NCBI GenBank assembly: GCA_024663395.1
Contig: JANFAH010000074.1
Location: 62,001-126,000 of the forward strand
Source of the DNA: Pisolithus tinctorius
Taxonomy: Eukaryota; Basidiomycota; Agaricomycetes; Boletales; Pisolithaceae
DNA length: 64,000 nt
Direction: 5' to 3'
Shown here: one piece after another, positions 24,022 to 35,921 of the stretch
Layout: the number at the start of each line of letters is the position of its first letter
Position numbering within the stretch: the first letter of the stretch is position 1
The notes under the pieces: model-generated
What the model was told of the DNA's origin: nothing
What the model saw: only the letters and a program-made list of their open reading frames with translations
Databases searched by the model: none
Position numbers and translations under genes: made by a program

Positions 24022-25486
24022 GGTGAGTCAAGTGAAGTGAGGATGGTCTGTCCACTGACGATGAGGTGCTCTTATATCCTGTGTGCAGTGTATGATACAT
24101 GCTGTCAACAGGGCAACCTAGTCACATAGTTGCAGTGGCTGGGACTACCGGAGCTACTGCATCCTGCTATTACTTGGGCGGCATCACTGAGTTTTCCTCC
24201 GTTGCATCGTCTCCGCAAGATCTGATTCGGACCCACCTTGCCTGTTTCCGATGCGCGTTGTTATTTTCGATCACTCATTATTGATCAGCCGTGCCGCACG
24301 TTAGCAGATACTCGGTGCATGATTACGAATTGACTCGACCGCGGTTTTGGAGTTGAGTCATGAATGGATCGCCGACCTCTCAGGTACCGACCACGTTTCC
24401 AAGTACCTGGTCAATGGCGTACCTTGCTCTACGCGGTTCATCGCTAGGATGACTGCCTTTTGATGTAGTGATCATCGTACATAGTAAATCCTAGCCCAGC
24501 CAATGATAGATCAGCGCGGTCCACTTGATTTGAAAGGTGATATGGCTTCTATCCACCCCCATGGCTCACTGAAACACCACGCGAACGCTATCCCGCCCAG
24601 TTTCAGCACCCACTATGCTGTGCATGGACATGCCACACGCAGCAAATGTCAAAGCAGTGTTATTACTAGTAACTGTAACTTAGTTTGACCGCCGCCCATA
24701 TGATCAGCAGCCGCACTCTTCAATCCAAGCGGCTCTTCGTCACCGCCGCAGCTGTGCGAGAGTTATAACACCCGGCGTCGGCTGAGTTCTCCAAGATCCA
24801 AAACCCATTCAGCATGGACTCGAGTGGTCGAGTCATCTCGGGTAGATACTAGACACAGCATTGGTGCGGCATTCCCCAAGTACTGGCTGACTTGGACCTC
24901 AAACAGGTATCCTGTAAGTTACGACGCCGACTGTACGCGTGGGCTCTGAGGCGCTGACGGCATGGGCTTCGCATCAGCTCGTCAGCAGTTTCGGAGGCAC
25001 TGTCGATGAGGATGAGGCGCGACTCGGGGCGCTCAATCACTCAAGATCGTATCATCAAGTTGTGAACCCTCGCAGTCGGTGTCGACATGTCAGCAGCGAC
25101 TATCTGAGAACAAGGACAAGAACAAGGTTGCAACCACAAATGTTAATGACCCATCGAGTTCAGGCTGGGTTCATGGCCGTGCTCCTAGCTGCGTAGTCAG
25201 ACGTAGGGGCTGCGCCGCCGATAAGTTTTTCTTCAGCTAGCACGCTACGGACGGGAGGATGGTAAAAAAAAAACAAGGTTCAGACACCAGCGCCTCGTAC
25301 AGCAAATAGCTCGACGCAATCGCGAAAGTAAGCCTTGGACAGACGACCAGCAAATGTCTATACACACGGACATTTTTAGCCGCGCGGCACCAAAACGCAT
25401 CAATTACGCTGTACATAGTCGACCAGCGCCAACAGTACTAAAGTTCACAGGTATTTTATCCCTTAGCCACCGCGATGGTATCAGCA
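24022..25486. other. Long intergenic region without a supported gene
   Basis: About 1.46 kb between IDO (start) and HIBCH (stop), both on the minus strand. It holds only short unsupported frames, a run of ten A (25264-25273), and no tRNA-like or repeated element that I could detect. It presumably includes the IDO promoter and the HIBCH 3' end. Confidence 0.5.
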
Positions 25487-27289
25487 TCATTCCCCCTTCC
25501 AAGTGGCGGTGGCCGTTCCATTGCTGGTAGTAACGTGGCATTTACGATGCACTATGTCTAGGATCTTCTCCGCGATGCCGAATTTACGTTTGCATATACT
25601 ATCCAGACTGTACAGCAGGTCAGGGATAGTCACGGGCCCTTTCTTGCAGGCTGGTTGAATCGAGTCTAACAACCCCGATTCGGATGGCAGACTGTAAGTC
25701 ATGAAGTCAAAATTCCGACCCGGGAGGTTGTCCACCGATAACTTGTGTGCCAAGGATCGATAGGGCGATTGCTCGGAGAAAAACCGGTGTACGGTCTCGG
25801 AGGAGACGTCACTGACATTGTCAGGGGACCACGCTGGCCGACCTTGAATTTTGTCGATCAAAGCTGCGGTAATGCCAGTGCGGAAATCCTGACTTGCATC
25901 ACTCTGTGGAGTTGTTGCAATGAAGGTTTGTACGTCGAGGACATTGTCAGCGGTGACTCACACAATATGCTGCGGCAATTCCAATTTCCATTTGCAATGC
26001 TTCCAACAAGGACATTTCCCTCCCCCGTCTTTGAGCTGAGAGGGTAACTTTGAGGCTGGTGGGACTGCGCATGTGCAAAATCTCCAAAGTTTGTTTGGCC
26101 CATAACCGAACGCGCGTGTCAGGAGCCTCAGTGGAGGCCTCCAAGCTTTGTATGATCTCTTCCACGGTATCGTGACAGAACGCAGCATCCAACGCCTCGC
26201 GAACGTTGCCGGTCAGTTTACTATGTGCCTCGTTTGGTTGACGTTCGATATGCAGCTCTTCGATAGTGCGGTTAATTTGCGAGAAACTTGGGTTCTCAAG
26301 TGCGGCCAGGTGTGCAAGCAGGCTGGGAACTGATCGTGATGTGATATAGTGCGTGGCAAGACCGTGCTCACTGCAGAACTCGTAAGTAGATGGACGAACT
26401 CAAGTCCGAAATACGCACAAGACTTCTCTCCCAACCAGAGTTTCTGACGTCAAAGCAAGATATGTGCCCACTTCACCCTCCAACCTCGGCAGGAAGTAGC
26501 TTGCTCCTACATCTGGGAAAAAGCCTATTTTTGTTTCTGGCATAGCAAACACAGTCTTCTCTGTCGCTACCCTGAAAGGTGCGTTTATAGAAAGACCTAC
26601 GCCTCCACCCACTCGTGGGGATGTCAATAACGTAGAATCGAGTTCGAAAACAGAAACGGACTGGTAATGCCGTCCAAGACAGCCACATATGGCTTAGGTA
26701 GTTGTGACAGGACGTAAACCAGTTCAAACCTAGCAGTGCATGAGGAGCGCATGGCACAAAAATCGAGCACACCCACTCTTTCCTAAAAAAACCCAATGCT
26801 TTTGGTCGTGTCCCTGCATCTAGAGCATCGCGTAGAACAGCTGGGCGTGATGTGAATTAATAGGTACTGCCATGGCATGATCACATACACGTAACATCTC
26901 CCCCCGCACAGAAGGCGCGGCCTGAGCCAGTTCCGATAATGATTTGACAAAGGTCGGACTTTGACCACAGCTACAGCAATTCAGCTCATGAGGGACTGCA
27001 ATTTTGTTTGGTGGTTCCTCACATCGACCTGGTGTCGGAGTGCATCCACCATGGCGGTATTTAGAGTATTGAGCTTTTTGGCCCTGTTTAGCACGAATGT
27101 TCGGGTGTGACCATTGGACTGGAAGAGTACTGGCTGGGAAGGAGTCAGGTGAATCTGAGGCAACGTAGCTGGACGGCAAACCTGGTCAAGGGAAGACGTT
27201 GCACTTGTAGACATATGTGAAACAATTGCACGAGTCCTCGTAATAGCCGTTGTGGCCCTGTGGCTGGACATCCTTGCAATTGCTAGCAT
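25487..27289 (-). CDS. EHD3: 3-hydroxyisobutyryl-CoA hydrolase, mitochondrial
   Basis: Crotonase-fold thioesterase of valine catabolism; a paralogue (yeast Ehd3) is a small-ribosomal-subunit protein of mitochondria, so a dual history is possible. The N-terminus ([23 protein letters not shown]) is basic and Ser/Thr-rich, a good mitochondrial presequence. Crotonase blocks follow: [21 protein letters not shown] (about 27040-27110), the oxyanion-hole region before [15 protein letters not shown] (about 26570-26610), and [20 protein letters not shown] (about 26480-26545) with the catalytic acidic residue region of HIBCH. The C-terminus has [17 protein letters not shown] (about 25810-25865), typical of the family. 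Several introns interrupt the frame. Divergent from tubulin cofactor E across 157 bp. Confidence 0.92.
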
Positions 27290-27446
27290 GGCGGAAGCGG
27301 CAACCCGACAAGCTTGGCAAGTTCCGAGTGGAGTGCTCGGCGCTCAGGTAGCAGAATGTCTGCATTATGTAAGGACTCGGTAAGGTAGTATCTACTATTA
27401 CTTGCATATCTAGTCCTGGAATTGGAGTGTGTAGTCCACCATAGTC

Positions 27447-29455
27447 ATGGAACTACAAGATCCAGTTCCGGTAGGAACAAGATTCCACGCTGCTTCGGGA
27501 CATTTGGGTACCATCAAGTACGTCGGTCCTGTTGACGGTACCCCGGGCATCTGGTATGGTGTCGAATGGGATGATCCCAACCGCGGCAAACACGACGGCG
27601 TGAAGGATGGCCGCCGATACTTTACATGCCTGTAAGAGATCATCGTATCATTTCCATCGGTAATGACCCATTCAGCAATTCCCGTCAAAGTGTGCCCAAT
27701 GCTGGATCTTTCATACGGCCGTCGAAATCATTAGACTTTGGTTGCACGTTCCTAACAGCTCTTTCCGCTAAATACATCGACGAAACACACGACGCCTCAG
27801 GCAGCGAAAAAATCATCCTTGGATCTTCGAATGGTGCCATCGAAGTCGAGGCAGTTGGATTCGACAAAGTTCGAAGCAAACTTCGTGATCTAGATCGCCT
27901 TCGAGAGGTGAGTCTCGATAACGAAAAGGTGGCGTTCATGGACACCCCTGGTCAAATTCGTCGTTCTTGCCCAAGTAACGTGCTTGACCATAGTCAAATC
28001 ACTATCCTGACCAATGCCTGTAGATGTCCGGGGGCTTGATCTGTCCAAAAATCTTTTGCCTACTTGGAATGTTGTAGCTGCTATCACCGTCGAACTCCCG
28101 CGCCTGGAGAGATTGATCCTCAAGTAGGTTCTCATTACTCTGTTGAATAACCATCTGACACAAGGAGGGGAAAGTCAAAATCGCTTCCTACCACTTGACA
28201 GCGGGCTCCTTGCCACGGCTTTCGAGCATGTTGTGGAGCTTCAATTGAATGATACACTGATCACGTGGGCCGAGTTCAGAGAGGTGGTGTGTTTTATGTC
28301 GGCCTTACGAGTCGCGGAGCTGGGTTATAATCGCCTCACTTCGTTATCGCCAAAATCGCCAAAACCTGCCCCTCCCATTCATGATCTGAATTTTGATATC
28401 AACGAACTCAATGACTGGGCAGGCGTAGTCTCTTCTCTATCAGAGTTTGTTGCGTGAGTTCTTGCAACATGGACGTCTCCTAGTGGTTAACAACAGGTCA
28501 GATTGCGACGTCTGGTTCTGTCGCGCAATGGCATCTGTACAATTCCTCCACTCGGCCAAGAATGCTCACCGTTGCAAAGTGTCCGAAGTCTTGCGTTGTC
28601 CGAAAATCGACTCAACGATTGGCAGGATATAGATAGACTGGCACAATGGTATCCCAGACTCGAGTCGTTGAACTTGACTGGGAACCCTCTGACCGAAAGT
28701 ATGCTTATTATTCATTCCCTTCATATTTTTCCGACGGGCCCTTTCAAGACGGCAGATTTGCTCGACATTCTCGGCAATTCGCCATCGCAAAGATACCGAC
28801 TTTACTTGCACTAGATGGCACTGCGGTACGTGTATTGGATGTGTGTTTTCACCTGTTGACCTGGCCATCATGTGGACTTAGATATGCGGGAGGGAGAGGA
28901 CAGATAGTGAACTATTCTATCTTTCCTTCATTTCCCAGAGTTTATCTGGAAACGAGGAGGAAATATGTTGCGCTCATCCTCAATGGACTGCATTGTGTAA
29001 CAGTGGGTGATATAAATAGCTTTAAACGTTTGGTAATTAAGGTGAATGCGTAGAACATGGAAGACCCTCGGAACGGTTGCCAGGAGGAGGGGACGACACC
29101 AAACTCAGCAAATCACTCATAAGTAGGCAATCAACATCTATTGCTTGTTCTGTCCTGTGACCATCCCTTCGAAGATGTAAATGTTTACCGATGCCTTACA
29201 CGTCCTGGGGAGCGGAGCCATACTAGCAAACCAACTCTACTTAAGACCCTACCAACCACGAAGATAGCAATCTTCAGACTTCAGCTGATGAAAACCTTGA
29301 AATTGCCGCGTTCAGTGAGTCGAAATATGGTTGGAATTTGGCTATCTATGGAAGACGGGTTTGTTGAATTGTGCGACGACAGCCGTGACTTAGGTTGGTA
29401 TGGTATCGAAAATGGGTCAGATGTATTTGTTACAGTAAATAGTACAGAACAGTGA
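27447..29455 (+). CDS. TBCE: Tubulin-folding cofactor E (CAP-Gly, LRR, ubiquitin-like)
   Basis: Chaperone that takes alpha-tubulin toward the alpha/beta dimer. Domains in order: CAP-Gly at the N-terminus (GTIKYVGPVDGTPGIWYGVEWD, then GKHDG at about 27583-27597, where GKNDG is canonical), a leucine-rich repeat region (GLDLSKNLLPTWNVV at about 28030, LRVAELGYNRLTSL at about 28305, LRRLVLSRNGICTIP at about 28503, SLNLTGNPLTE at about 28665-28700) and a C-terminal ubiquitin-like domain (LPTTKIAIFRLQLMK at about 29246, ending GIENGSDVFVTVNSTEQ). Several short introns. The combination of CAP-Gly, LRR and UBL is specific to TBCE. The His for Asn change in the GKNDG motif may weaken binding to EEY/F tails, which is inference. 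Confidence 0.93.
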
Positions 29456-29927
29456 CGATCAGTGCAGTATAACCATCCCATTTATTATCAGTCGCCCGAT
29501 ATATCGTTCGTAAGAACACGTACCTAAGCAAGGGGTTGGCTGTGGCGACTGCCAGGCATTGTTGCAGTGTCGATCGCTCGCTTGTGAAGCCACCGTTGTA
29601 TGCGCGACTATAGTAGTGGTTCTGAAATTCCGCCTGCGACCAGGACCCATTTATTTAATGGCCATGGAAGGAACACCAGCGCTTGTGGAACTCATTCTCG
29701 GCGCCACCATTAAGGTCCAAATTCCGGAGATAGCGACCTCATCCTCATGACGCGACAAAGCGGACCAAGGGGTTTCGACCATTAAGACAAGTACAGTTCC
29801 CGTTCGCCCCAACATACGGCAAAATCCAAAGCTCGAGGTGACCATGTCCTTAAAAGAGATCGGGAGACCATTACGAAAGCGACTGCCGCTCGGCCCATTG
29901 ACCACGACTACACGACCATTTCCCCTT
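29456..29927. other. Convergent intergenic region
   Basis: 472 bp between two stop codons facing each other. No gene seen; presumed 3' untranslated ends and terminators. Confidence 0.5.
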
Positions 29928-31289
29928 TCAACGCACCCAACCGCCATCGCCATTGGTATGCCTCGCCGACCTATCGTCGTACCGATCGTCCTTATCATCG
30001 CGCCTGGTGCGTTCTTCGCGCCGCCTGTCAAGATCGTCCCTGCGGCGGTCATAATAATAATCAGGGGCTCTGCGATCATCATCATAGCCTCCCCGCCGGT
30101 AATCATCGTACCCTGCAGGTTTTCTCTCATCATAATCCCTCCTGCCCGGAGGTGGAGACCTGGGGCGACGATCATCTTCAACACGGCGAGGAGGTGATTT
30201 TGACCGTTCCCGTCTGTATGAGGACCTTTCGTCTCGGTAGTGACGTTCCTCCCTGTAACGATCGTCGCGACGATCATCTCGCCTGTAATTGTCAGCACCG
30301 CCGCGCTATAACACAGCATTCAGAATAATCATCAAGAATACTATTTGAAGCATACCGATTCGTCGTACGCAACCCGCACAGGCCTTCCTCGGAGATCCTT
30401 TCCGTCCAAATCCTTGACGGCGCGGTCGGCATCATCACGCGAAAGATATTCCAGAACCCTGTCCATCGGATGAAAAGCAATTTTGCGCCGGACAGCCGGT
30501 TGTACTAACCCTTGGCCCGCGAGGTCACGGTCAATGTCAGCGAAGGAGACACTGCCAGCCTCACGCCCGAAATCTTTCAAATCCTAATAACGGTTGTCAG
30601 AATTCACCATCGTTATTAAAACCACTGGTGATAATGCCGCGGAGTCATTTAAATAGAGATGACACCCGAACAATGGTCGCTTGACAGTCATCAAACCTAC
30701 CTGCCAGCTAGTATCGCGCGATATACCCGAGACAATGAGCCGCACGCCAGGGGGTCTGCGAGAACGAACACTGCTACGTTGGGTTAGAGGGGCATCACGT
30801 CGGTTCCCATTGTTATACCCATGGTTGCGATCATTTTCGTAGGGATCCCTACGGGGACGGCCTTCTTTAGCAAACTCCACAACAATACTACAGACGAGTC
30901 AGTATTGAAGAGCCATCCAGATAGTTAACGTACTTCGCTCCCATGAACGATTTGCCGTTGAAGTGATGAACAGCATCCTCAGCATCCTGTGAAGGTTGAA
31001 TTTCCCGAACAACGTGACGAAGTATGAGGAACAACCTTTGAACTCTCAAACTCAACGAAGCCGAAACCTAGTTGACAACCGTTGAGACAAAAAAAGTAAA
31101 AGTACGAAGAAGTAAAAGATAAACCAGTCATGACCCTGCAATCGACGATACGACCGTAACCGTCGAAAAATTTTGCGACATCCTCCGCACGAGTGTCGGG
31201 TGGAAGTCCTATGCATTCAAAACATTAGTCAAAACGGAAAAGCAATGATTAAAGTCACTCGTACTGCCAAGATACAACCGTCTAGCCAT
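29928..31289 (-). CDS. SR-type splicing factor with two RRMs and an RD/RS-rich tail
   Basis: RNA-binding protein resembling Srp1/Srp2 and SRSF1-like factors. The start MARRLYLGR at 31289 joins, through an intron with donor GCA|GTACGA, to LPPDTRAEDVAKFFDGYGRI (about 31140-31205), so RNP2 is YLGRLP. RRM1 ends with KSFMGAK and VEFAKEGRPRRDP. After a hinge with RRPPGVRLIVSGI (about 30710-30765) RRM2 carries SVSFADIDRD, GVLEYLSRDDADRAVKDLDG and LRGRPVRVAYDE. The tail (about 30310-29930) is dominated by Arg, Asp, Tyr and Ser (ERSKSPPRR, RRPRSPPPGRR), with alternating RD/RE pairs rather than long RS runs, and ends GDGGWVR. The tail is purine-biased, so its complement shows long unrelated open frames that are not genes. 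Confidence 0.88.
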
Positions 31290-31482
31290 GGTGGTAGAAA
31301 GTGGAAGGGTGAAGTTTTAGCGGAGTCTGAATGCGTTGGCTGTAAATGGCCCGTGCGCCCTCTGCCGAGGACCCCGTGCACCGCGCTGCCCTCATGACAC
31401 ATATTGATATTGGTACAAACCGAACCGAACAGAGTATACATGATGGAAATACGTGCTTAAAAACCGCCAAGTATAAAATAGC

Positions 31483-33464
31483 TCAGTGCTGCGACCAGTT
31501 GATAGAATTGATGTCAATCCCCTCTTGAACCATCTCCCAAAGCGGACTGGTAAATTTGTCAGGCTTGGAAGAAAAGCAAATGCAGGTATCGACGCACCTC
31601 ATATCACGAAGACGTTGAACGACCCGCACGATATTTTGTACGACGAAATCAACTTCAGCCTCTGTGGTGAAACGCCCGATGCCAAACCGTAATGAAGAAT
31701 GTGCCATATCCTCGGCAGCACCTGATTGAAGGATTGGTAAAAGAACGCAGTTGAAGACACTACACTTACCCAGTGCACGAAGCACATACGAGGGCTCCAA
31801 CGACGCTGACGTACAGGCACTACCAGATGACAGCGCAATGTCCTACAAGAGCTTGAGCAAAGCAAGTACGGCTATAAAGCACGGGAGTCAATCACCTTCA
31901 AGGCCATAAGCAGGCTCTCTCCTTCAACGTATGCGAAGGACAAGTTGACGCAGCCTGGATATCCATTTGGATCGCCGTTGCGAATAACATGGTCAACTTG
32001 AGAATGTATACCACTGAGCAGGCGTTCTGAAAGTTGCTTTATTCTTGCATGATCCCTCTACAAAGCAGCAAGTAAGTACACAGGTCTGATAAAGATCCGA
32101 CGCGAACATCGCCATATTCAGCACCCCTGCACCCTTGTCATCACCAAGCTGGCAACCCCGAGACTTTTTCGCTGGGGGTATTGCCACTCGGTTACACTCA
32201 ATATAGATGCACAAATATCATCATATGAACCATATGAACCGATACTCACCGCCATCTCCAACTTAGATATCCGTGCGGCCTCCCCCATTCCAACTGCAAG
32301 GGCCGTCGGGAGAGTACCACTCCGCAGACCACGTTCTTGCCCACCACCACTCAATATCGGATCTAACCGGACTCTTGGTCTCCTTCGGACATAAGCTGCG
32401 CCGACACCCTTTGGACCGTATAACTTATGCCCGGAGATACTCATCACGTCAATGTTAGCTTCATTAACATCGATGGGTATTTTCCCAACTGCTTGGGCTG
32501 CATCGGTGTGTAGATACACGCCGCGATGCTTTCGGACAATCGCGCCGATGTCCTTCATCGGTTGTATAACGCCTGTTTCGTTGTTGACCAGCATAATAGA
32601 AACCAGAGCTGTGTCCGGTCGGATGGCGGCATCGAGAGCTTCCAGGTTAACGAGACCATTTGATTCCACGGGAAGATAAGTGATTTCGAATCCTTCTTCG
32701 CTCAGTTTTCGGCACGAGTCGAGTACACATTTGTGTTCCTGATGACCACAAGTGAGAAATGACACACTCGGGAGTTCAAGAGTGACAAACCGTTTGCACG
32801 GTAATAATATGCCTCTTCTTATCCTGGTTGAAACGAGCCACGCCTTTTATGATCATGTTGTTGCTCTCGGTCGCACCGGAAGTAAAGACAATATCCTTGG
32901 CTTCTGCGCCAATGAGAGCTGCAACGTGCTGGAACAAGAGGTGAGGCAAAGGGATATGGGTAATGAAGAAAGACGTTACTTGACGAGCAACTTCGATTGC
33001 TTGCTCTGCTTCCCACCCGTATGCATGAGTGCGACTGTGAGGATTACCGAACTGGTCTGTGAGATATGGTAGCATCGCATCCAAAACCCGCGGATCAACA
33101 GGAGTCGTTGCCTTGCTTGCGATCAGTATGCCCAGCCTCACATAAATGTCTGCCCACATACCTGCATATCCAGGTAGATGGGACGTGTCTTCTGAGTTGC
33201 CGACTTCTCATGAACCGAAGCATCCAGTTTGAAACCAAGCATGTCTGGAAAAGCGGTTCAATACCTCAAGGAACAGCCGGGCGATGACGTACCAGCACGG
33301 GGAGTAAAGTGTCCCACATTCTTGAAAGAGGGAGGCACATCGACTACATTCGCCCTCTCCGCACCGGAGGGTTGTACGAATGTTCTACGTACAGCAACGG
33401 CTAGTTTCGGAGAACGCTTAAGAGCTGTGTTGGCAGCTGCGCTCGTTCCAAGTCTCGACAGCAT
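31483..33464 (-). CDS. NFS1: Cysteine desulfurase Nfs1, mitochondrial
   Basis: PLP enzyme that takes sulfur from cysteine for Fe-S cluster assembly and tRNA thiolation. The N-terminus ([29 protein letters not shown]) is a clear mitochondrial presequence. Motifs: [20 protein letters not shown] (about 33085-33185), [69 protein letters not shown] (the PLP lysine), [12 protein letters not shown] and the active-site loop [14 protein letters not shown], in which the catalytic Cys codon is 31813-31815. It ends near [15 protein letters not shown] and SINWSQH at 31483. All catalytic residues are present. Several short introns. Confidence 0.97.
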
Positions 33465-33829
33465 TCCGAAAGGGACGAACAGTGGTAACGAGTGGGACGG
33501 GAACAGCGAGAAAACTCGGAGTGCGTCGGTCTATTAATAACAGGAATGACGAAGACTAGTATGACAAAGTGTGGGAATAGCTTTGTCAGCGAGACACACT
33601 TGGTCCAACGCCTGCAAACCTGCCACGAGGATATTTTGAAATATTCTGACCGAGTTCACCCAATAGCACTAGGCCATGGCAGTCGGCCACACTCTGAACG
33701 TAGATTTGACGTTGACTGTTGATTGCTGACAAGGCAACCACAACTCAATTGTTATACAGTCTATGTGTGCTTGGGAGTATGCCATTCATTGAACACAAAA
33801 CAACCGAGATTGTTCTGGACCCCTCGGCA
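33465..33829. other. Intergenic region upstream of NFS1
   Basis: 365 bp between the Nfs1 start and the NECAP stop, both minus strand. Nothing beyond short chance frames is seen; it should contain the Nfs1 promoter. Confidence 0.45.
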
Positions 33830-34736
33830 TCACTTCTGTCGGCCACTAGGTGGGGGCGGTAGCAGTGGGATACCACCACCGTTCCCGGACATCGTAGAAC
33901 CCGACGACAAAAGATTGGTACCGGTGCCGTATTTTCGGCTCTTGCCAGGGATGGATATCGAAAAAGTCTGTCCCTCTTTCAACGAGTAATCCCGTTTCGG
34001 CCCCAGGGACACGTGAGGCGACGGTGTTTCCGATGTTGGGCTTGGTGGATTTAAGGCTGCTTTGTATCGCCTGCCGACGCCAGCCAAGCCCTCAACGCGA
34101 CTGATCGTAAAAGGACGCGCGTGGACACTTACTTGGTGTAATCTTGCAATGCCACATCTGAAGCGAGCGATCGCATTCATGACCAATACACGGGAAATGT
34201 GTGAAGAAAACACGCACTGAAGTCGAAACTATCTGTGCGCTCCGCAAAACCCATCCCGATGTATGCTTTCTTTCCCGCGTCTTCGACCCTAACTACGAAG
34301 TAACGAGATGAATCGAGGACCGCTTCCACCGACGGTTTCAAAGGGTCGTACTGGGCCTGTGCAAATACTACGCCACTATTAGTCCCTTGGCGCGAAGCAA
34401 TCGGCCTCACACACATTCGCCTGTAGTAAGGGCAGCGCATAAATCAATTGATCACCGCGGACGTGTCCGAAACGGGTGAGCGTACCGGTCTGACTGTCTT
34501 CAAACTTCAATGTCGCATTCCTCTTCGTTTCTATGATACGCAGTCTGCCCTTCCAGAGTGGATTCGCGAGATCCCCCCAATCATTCGCCCGATGGCCTTC
34601 GTTGACTCTGAGAGGTGGAATCTTGTACACTGGAAGAAGCGATTGAGTCGTGCCTTACACTGTACGAGTGGTAGCAACCTGAGATTTCCCTGGCGATGTA
34701 CAGCACAGACTCGATTTCTTCCTCAAAGTCTTCCAT
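33830..34736 (-). CDS. NECAP-like clathrin adaptor-associated protein
   Basis: Endocytosis factor with a PH-like fold that binds AP-2 and recruits it during coat assembly. The start MEDFEEEIESVLYIAREIS at 34736 joins through a 49-nt intron to VYKIPPLRVNEGHRANDWG. Then come WKGRLRIIETKRNATLKFED, the FAQAQYDPLKPSVEAVLDSSRY segment, VRVEDAGKKAYIGMGFAERT and DSFDFNVALQDYTK, all in the NECAP order. The C-terminal region is Pro/Ser/Gly-rich and ends PPPPSGRQK; it includes FSISIPGKSRK. About 230-240 residues, near the family length. It shares a 138-bp divergent promoter with the CSN8-like gene. Confidence 0.9.
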
Positions 34737-34874
34737 TGTCGCCTGCAGTAACGGGAACGGGTGTGAATTTGGTAGCAGCTCAGTTGGCTCAAGAAGTAAG
34801 AGGGCCGTGTTTACGTCAGCAGCAGGTCTCCTAATTTAACGCTCGGACACTGCGATCGTTGTAGCCTCATCGAA

Positions 34875-35921
34875 ATGACCCAAGGTCCACCGACGCCTCC
34901 ACCCACCAGCACTACCGAAATACAAGACCAAGTCAGAGACGCTGTACTTGACGGATCATTTGATCCACCCGCCGAGAGGGCACCCTCTCCGCCATTACCG
35001 GTCCCTACCATGGACACTTACCAACAGGCATTTCCCAATGTCTACGAACTAGCGATCCAGCGTGACTTCTCAGCACTTGCACTTTATGCTGAGACCATGG
35101 ACTTGAAGGTGAGACCCACACAACAAATTTGGTCTCGGGATATGTGCTATGAATTGCCAGGGACAGAACCCGCGGAGTCCTTCTCGATTGCTGTTAATCG
35201 TGCCCCTGACCCTGACCTACCTGATACTGGATAACCTGTATGTTATTTTCCGTAGGTCTTAGCAGAATCTCACACTATCTTAAGCACGCTTGCCCAACTT
35301 GCTGTGGCACGCCTGCCTGAGAACTTGCGTTTTCACCCCCTCACAAGGGCCCTCGGGAGCCTGGTAGCATCAACATCGGAACGGGAATATGCTCAAGTCT
35401 ACACACACGCCGAAGTCATGTGTAGCTTGACACAGCAACCAGAATCTGCTAATGATACCTTGGCGAACCTCATCACGACCTTGGTAACGCAGTTCGTGGG
35501 TACGTTACCAGTGGGCAATCAGCAAACAACTGGTTGTTGAGTTGCTATTGCAGACTCATTCAGACAGAAGACCTTTACCCTCCTTTCGCGGGCATTTTCG
35601 TCCATCGAGACCACCCAAGCCCAGGTTTATCTTGGTGTCTCGCGAGAACAAGTGTTATCTGGTATGATGTGTGGAACGCTCCCTGCACGAATCTGAGTCT
35701 CCAGTAGCCACCTCTGGCACTTGGCAGTACGATTCTGCCTCGGACATGCTCACCCCCCTTCGCGAGAACGACACGTCCCTTCACACGAAATGCCCAGGTA
35801 AATCTATTTATCGATGCTGCCCTACAAACTTGTTGACGCGCTATTTCTTTTAGCGCCTTCATCTCTCGATACTTTCGATTCCGTTGCTAGCGATCTAATT
35901 AAACTAGAAAGTGGTTTGTAA
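34875..35921 (+). CDS. CSN8: COP9 signalosome subunit 8-like protein
   Basis: Probable small subunit of the COP9 signalosome, which removes Nedd8 from cullins. Start MTQGPPTPPPTSTTE at 34875, a proline-rich head, then YELAIQRDFSALALYAETMDL, an intron, VLAESHTILSTLAQLAVARLP, HAEVMCSLTQQPESANDTLA, and after another intron FRQKTFTLLSRAFSSIETTQAQVYLGVSREQVLSV, which fits the CSN8/PSMD8/eIF3k helical fold (helix followed by a winged-helix start). Two more in-phase introns lead to QYDSASDMLTP and a C-terminal VASDLIKLESGL ending at 35921. Rpn12 and eIF3k share the fold; the short length and the GVSREQVLSV segment favour CSN8. Confidence 0.65.

Noticed and set aside
24022..25486. Possible small genes in the 1.46-kb gap (for example 24939-25196 plus)
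   Set aside because: Short, no motif, no convincing splice continuation or start context.
29651..30319. A 222-codon minus-strand frame rich in Met and Ile
   Set aside because: It is an offset frame of the Arg/Asp-rich SR-protein tail, whose frame joins the RRMs.
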